This document shows, piece by piece, positions 30,467 through 32,078 of a stretch of DNA of 32,078 nucleotides. Both the position numbers and the translations under genes were made by a program. The notes under the pieces are model-generated. The model saw only the letters and a list, made by a program, of their open reading frames with translations, was not told the origin of the DNA and did no database searches. This stretch comes from Azolla pinnata. Its lineage: Eukaryota > Streptophyta > Polypodiopsida > Salviniales > Salviniaceae. The stretch is from NCBI GenBank assembly GCA_037176905.1, contig JBBBWG010003048.1:1-32078 (forward strand), in the 5' to 3' direction. Position 1 is the first letter of the stretch; every line of letters starts with the position of its first letter.

Positions 30467-32078
30467 CAGTAGCCGACCTTGGGCAGAGATGGGCACCGAC
30501 GTTCTTGGCAAAAATGGCCAATCTTTCTTGTTGCAAACCCCCCCCCTCGCCATTTTGTTTTCTATCGTGGACCTGGATATGAAGTCGAAGCTATTCTCGG
30601 ACTCTAAAGTTATGCGCAGCAAATCAGTAAGAAGCATCCTTGTTGCTCGTCTCAATGATCGCAGCTGGACCGACCAACCAAAAAGGTTGATGATATCTTG
30701 TATGCAGGTACAAAATTAACTTAAGATCGATGAATCCAATCTGCTTGGAGGAGTTTGAACTCGACCTCGAATCCCTCTCGTTACGTATAAAAGAGATATG
30801 TAGCTAGCTACCAATCAATCCCCCCTTTACATGACAACAAGGCACTTTTGATGAAGCAAAGCTCTCTTCAAAAAGTAGTAAAGCATCAAGAGTGAATTGG
30901 AGACCATGTCTTCCGTGAACCTCGGTTGGATATAAAGGCTAACAACAAAAGTCTATCACTTAGAGGTCCATTTAATTGCATTTTTAACCATGTAATCCCT
31001 AAACATGTAAAGATCATCGAGATAGAGCTAAAAAGTTATTCAAGTATTATCAATATGATTGGAGTGGCATGGTGCAATCTTTTCCTTTAGCTTTGGGATT
31101 ATCAATCATTGCTCTCATTGATAAGTCAAAATATTGATATGATAGATATTGGAGGTTGTAGAATCATGATGAAAGCTGATTCAATGTCTCTTGAAATCCC
31201 TCCTAGTCCACAATACTATAACTTGATGATTTTATGTCAGGTTCATTAAAGATGAAATAAAAACTTGTGTAGATGTGAAAGTAGAGTAGGACCACATACA
31301 TCTTGGATATAAGGGTACTAGAACATTATAAATAGATTATGTTTGATCACATGCTAGACTCTCTTGATGAAAGAATATGCGAATGTCTTTCTTCTAAAAC
31401 AAGTAATAATAATGTTTTTTAATTTTGTCCATCTGAAAAATGATTCTCTTATTTAATAAAACCCTTCTCTACTTGAGATTCATGAATTGATCTTATCCTA
31501 CAGGTCGACATTTTCTCACAACTCCATTGTAATGTCCCAATCTTTAGTTATCTAAGAACTCATTGTATCTGGTTTAAATGCCAAAGCAATTTAATTTGAC
31601 CAATTAGTTAGCACAACTTGAAAATATGTTTTTTTTACGTATTTAGTAACATTGCGTTATCCTATTTATTATTCCCAAATGGCCATGGAAGATAAAAGGA
31701 ATAAAACTGTTATCATCAAATGAGGCATAGTTTGTGTGACAATGATTATTTTATTGTTGGAAAAAAGTGTTGAAAACTTTTTCACAAATAATTGATTCAT
31801 GTGTTATTATATGATTTTGTATGATTTTCAAATTGATCACTTGTAAAACTTTGAGCCATTCTTAACGCATCGACTCCACGTAAAGTTAAAAGCCAAATGT
31901 TATACCACGTTGTTGACTTGATAACTCATGTTCTATATACCACAATACAAATAGTACAACCTTTACAGACTAAGAGAAAAACACTATTGCGCGAAGAACA
32001 GGTAATATTGCGCAAAAGAAGAAGTATTTGGAATATTCCCTGAAATTCCGCAAGAAATCTGCAGGTTTTGGGTGTTTG
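30467..32078. other. Right end of the window, nothing recognised
   Basis: AT-rich sequence without a coding frame, tRNA or repeat that I can name. Confidence 0.5.

Overview
The window is nuclear DNA of a land plant. A decayed plastid psbA piece, a plant-type nonaspanin gene with seven exons, a NIPP1/FHA gene with GT-AG introns, and Ty1/copia plus Ty3/gypsy fossils all fit. The two Ty3 elements are chromoviruses of the Tf1/sushi/Tcn1 type, which looks self-primed rather than tRNA-primed, and there is also a Penelope-like element. As far as I know both kinds are commoner in mosses, lycophytes and ferns than in flowering plants (Penelope-like elements also occur in conifers). A seed-free plant is therefore my best guess, at low to moderate confidence.

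Layout. 1-15.9 kb is a graveyard of nested retroelements: (a) the 3' part of a plus-strand Ty3 chromovirus with its 3' LTR (1 to about 3355); (b) a 142-bp plastid psbA fragment (3356-3497); (c) a minus-strand Ty1/copia fossil whose pieces appear at 3498-5965, 11978-12300 and 14291-14508 (PBS and LTR); (d) inside it, a minus-strand Ty3 chromovirus with two LTRs (5966-11977), itself carrying a solo-LTR-like insert (8990-9636) and an unidentified insert (about 7990-8540); (e) a plus-strand Penelope-like reverse transcriptase (about 12310-13795); (f) two tRNA-Arg-like SINE copies (14905-15577). From 16 to 18 kb there are simple repeats, including a 570-bp CATGCA minisatellite.

The host genes lie at 18-29.6 kb, tail to tail. 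The plus-strand NIPP1-type gene (coding exons 21442-21869 and 22917-23691, 400 residues) encodes a nuclear FHA-domain regulator of protein phosphatase 1. The minus-strand TM9/nonaspanin gene (seven coding exons from 29516 to 25000, 626 residues) encodes a Golgi/endosome multispanning membrane protein. The two have no known shared pathway; their adjacency looks incidental. The upstream side of the TM9 gene is packed with microsatellites and holds a tandem duplication that copied its start-codon region. The last 1.6 kb shows nothing I can name.

The points most worth a second look are the self-priming signature shared by the two chromoviruses, the Penelope-like element, the 96-nt stop-free intron of the TM9 gene, the (Met-Ala)7 start region with its duplicated upstream mini-ORF, and the psbA fragment at the junction of two retroelements.
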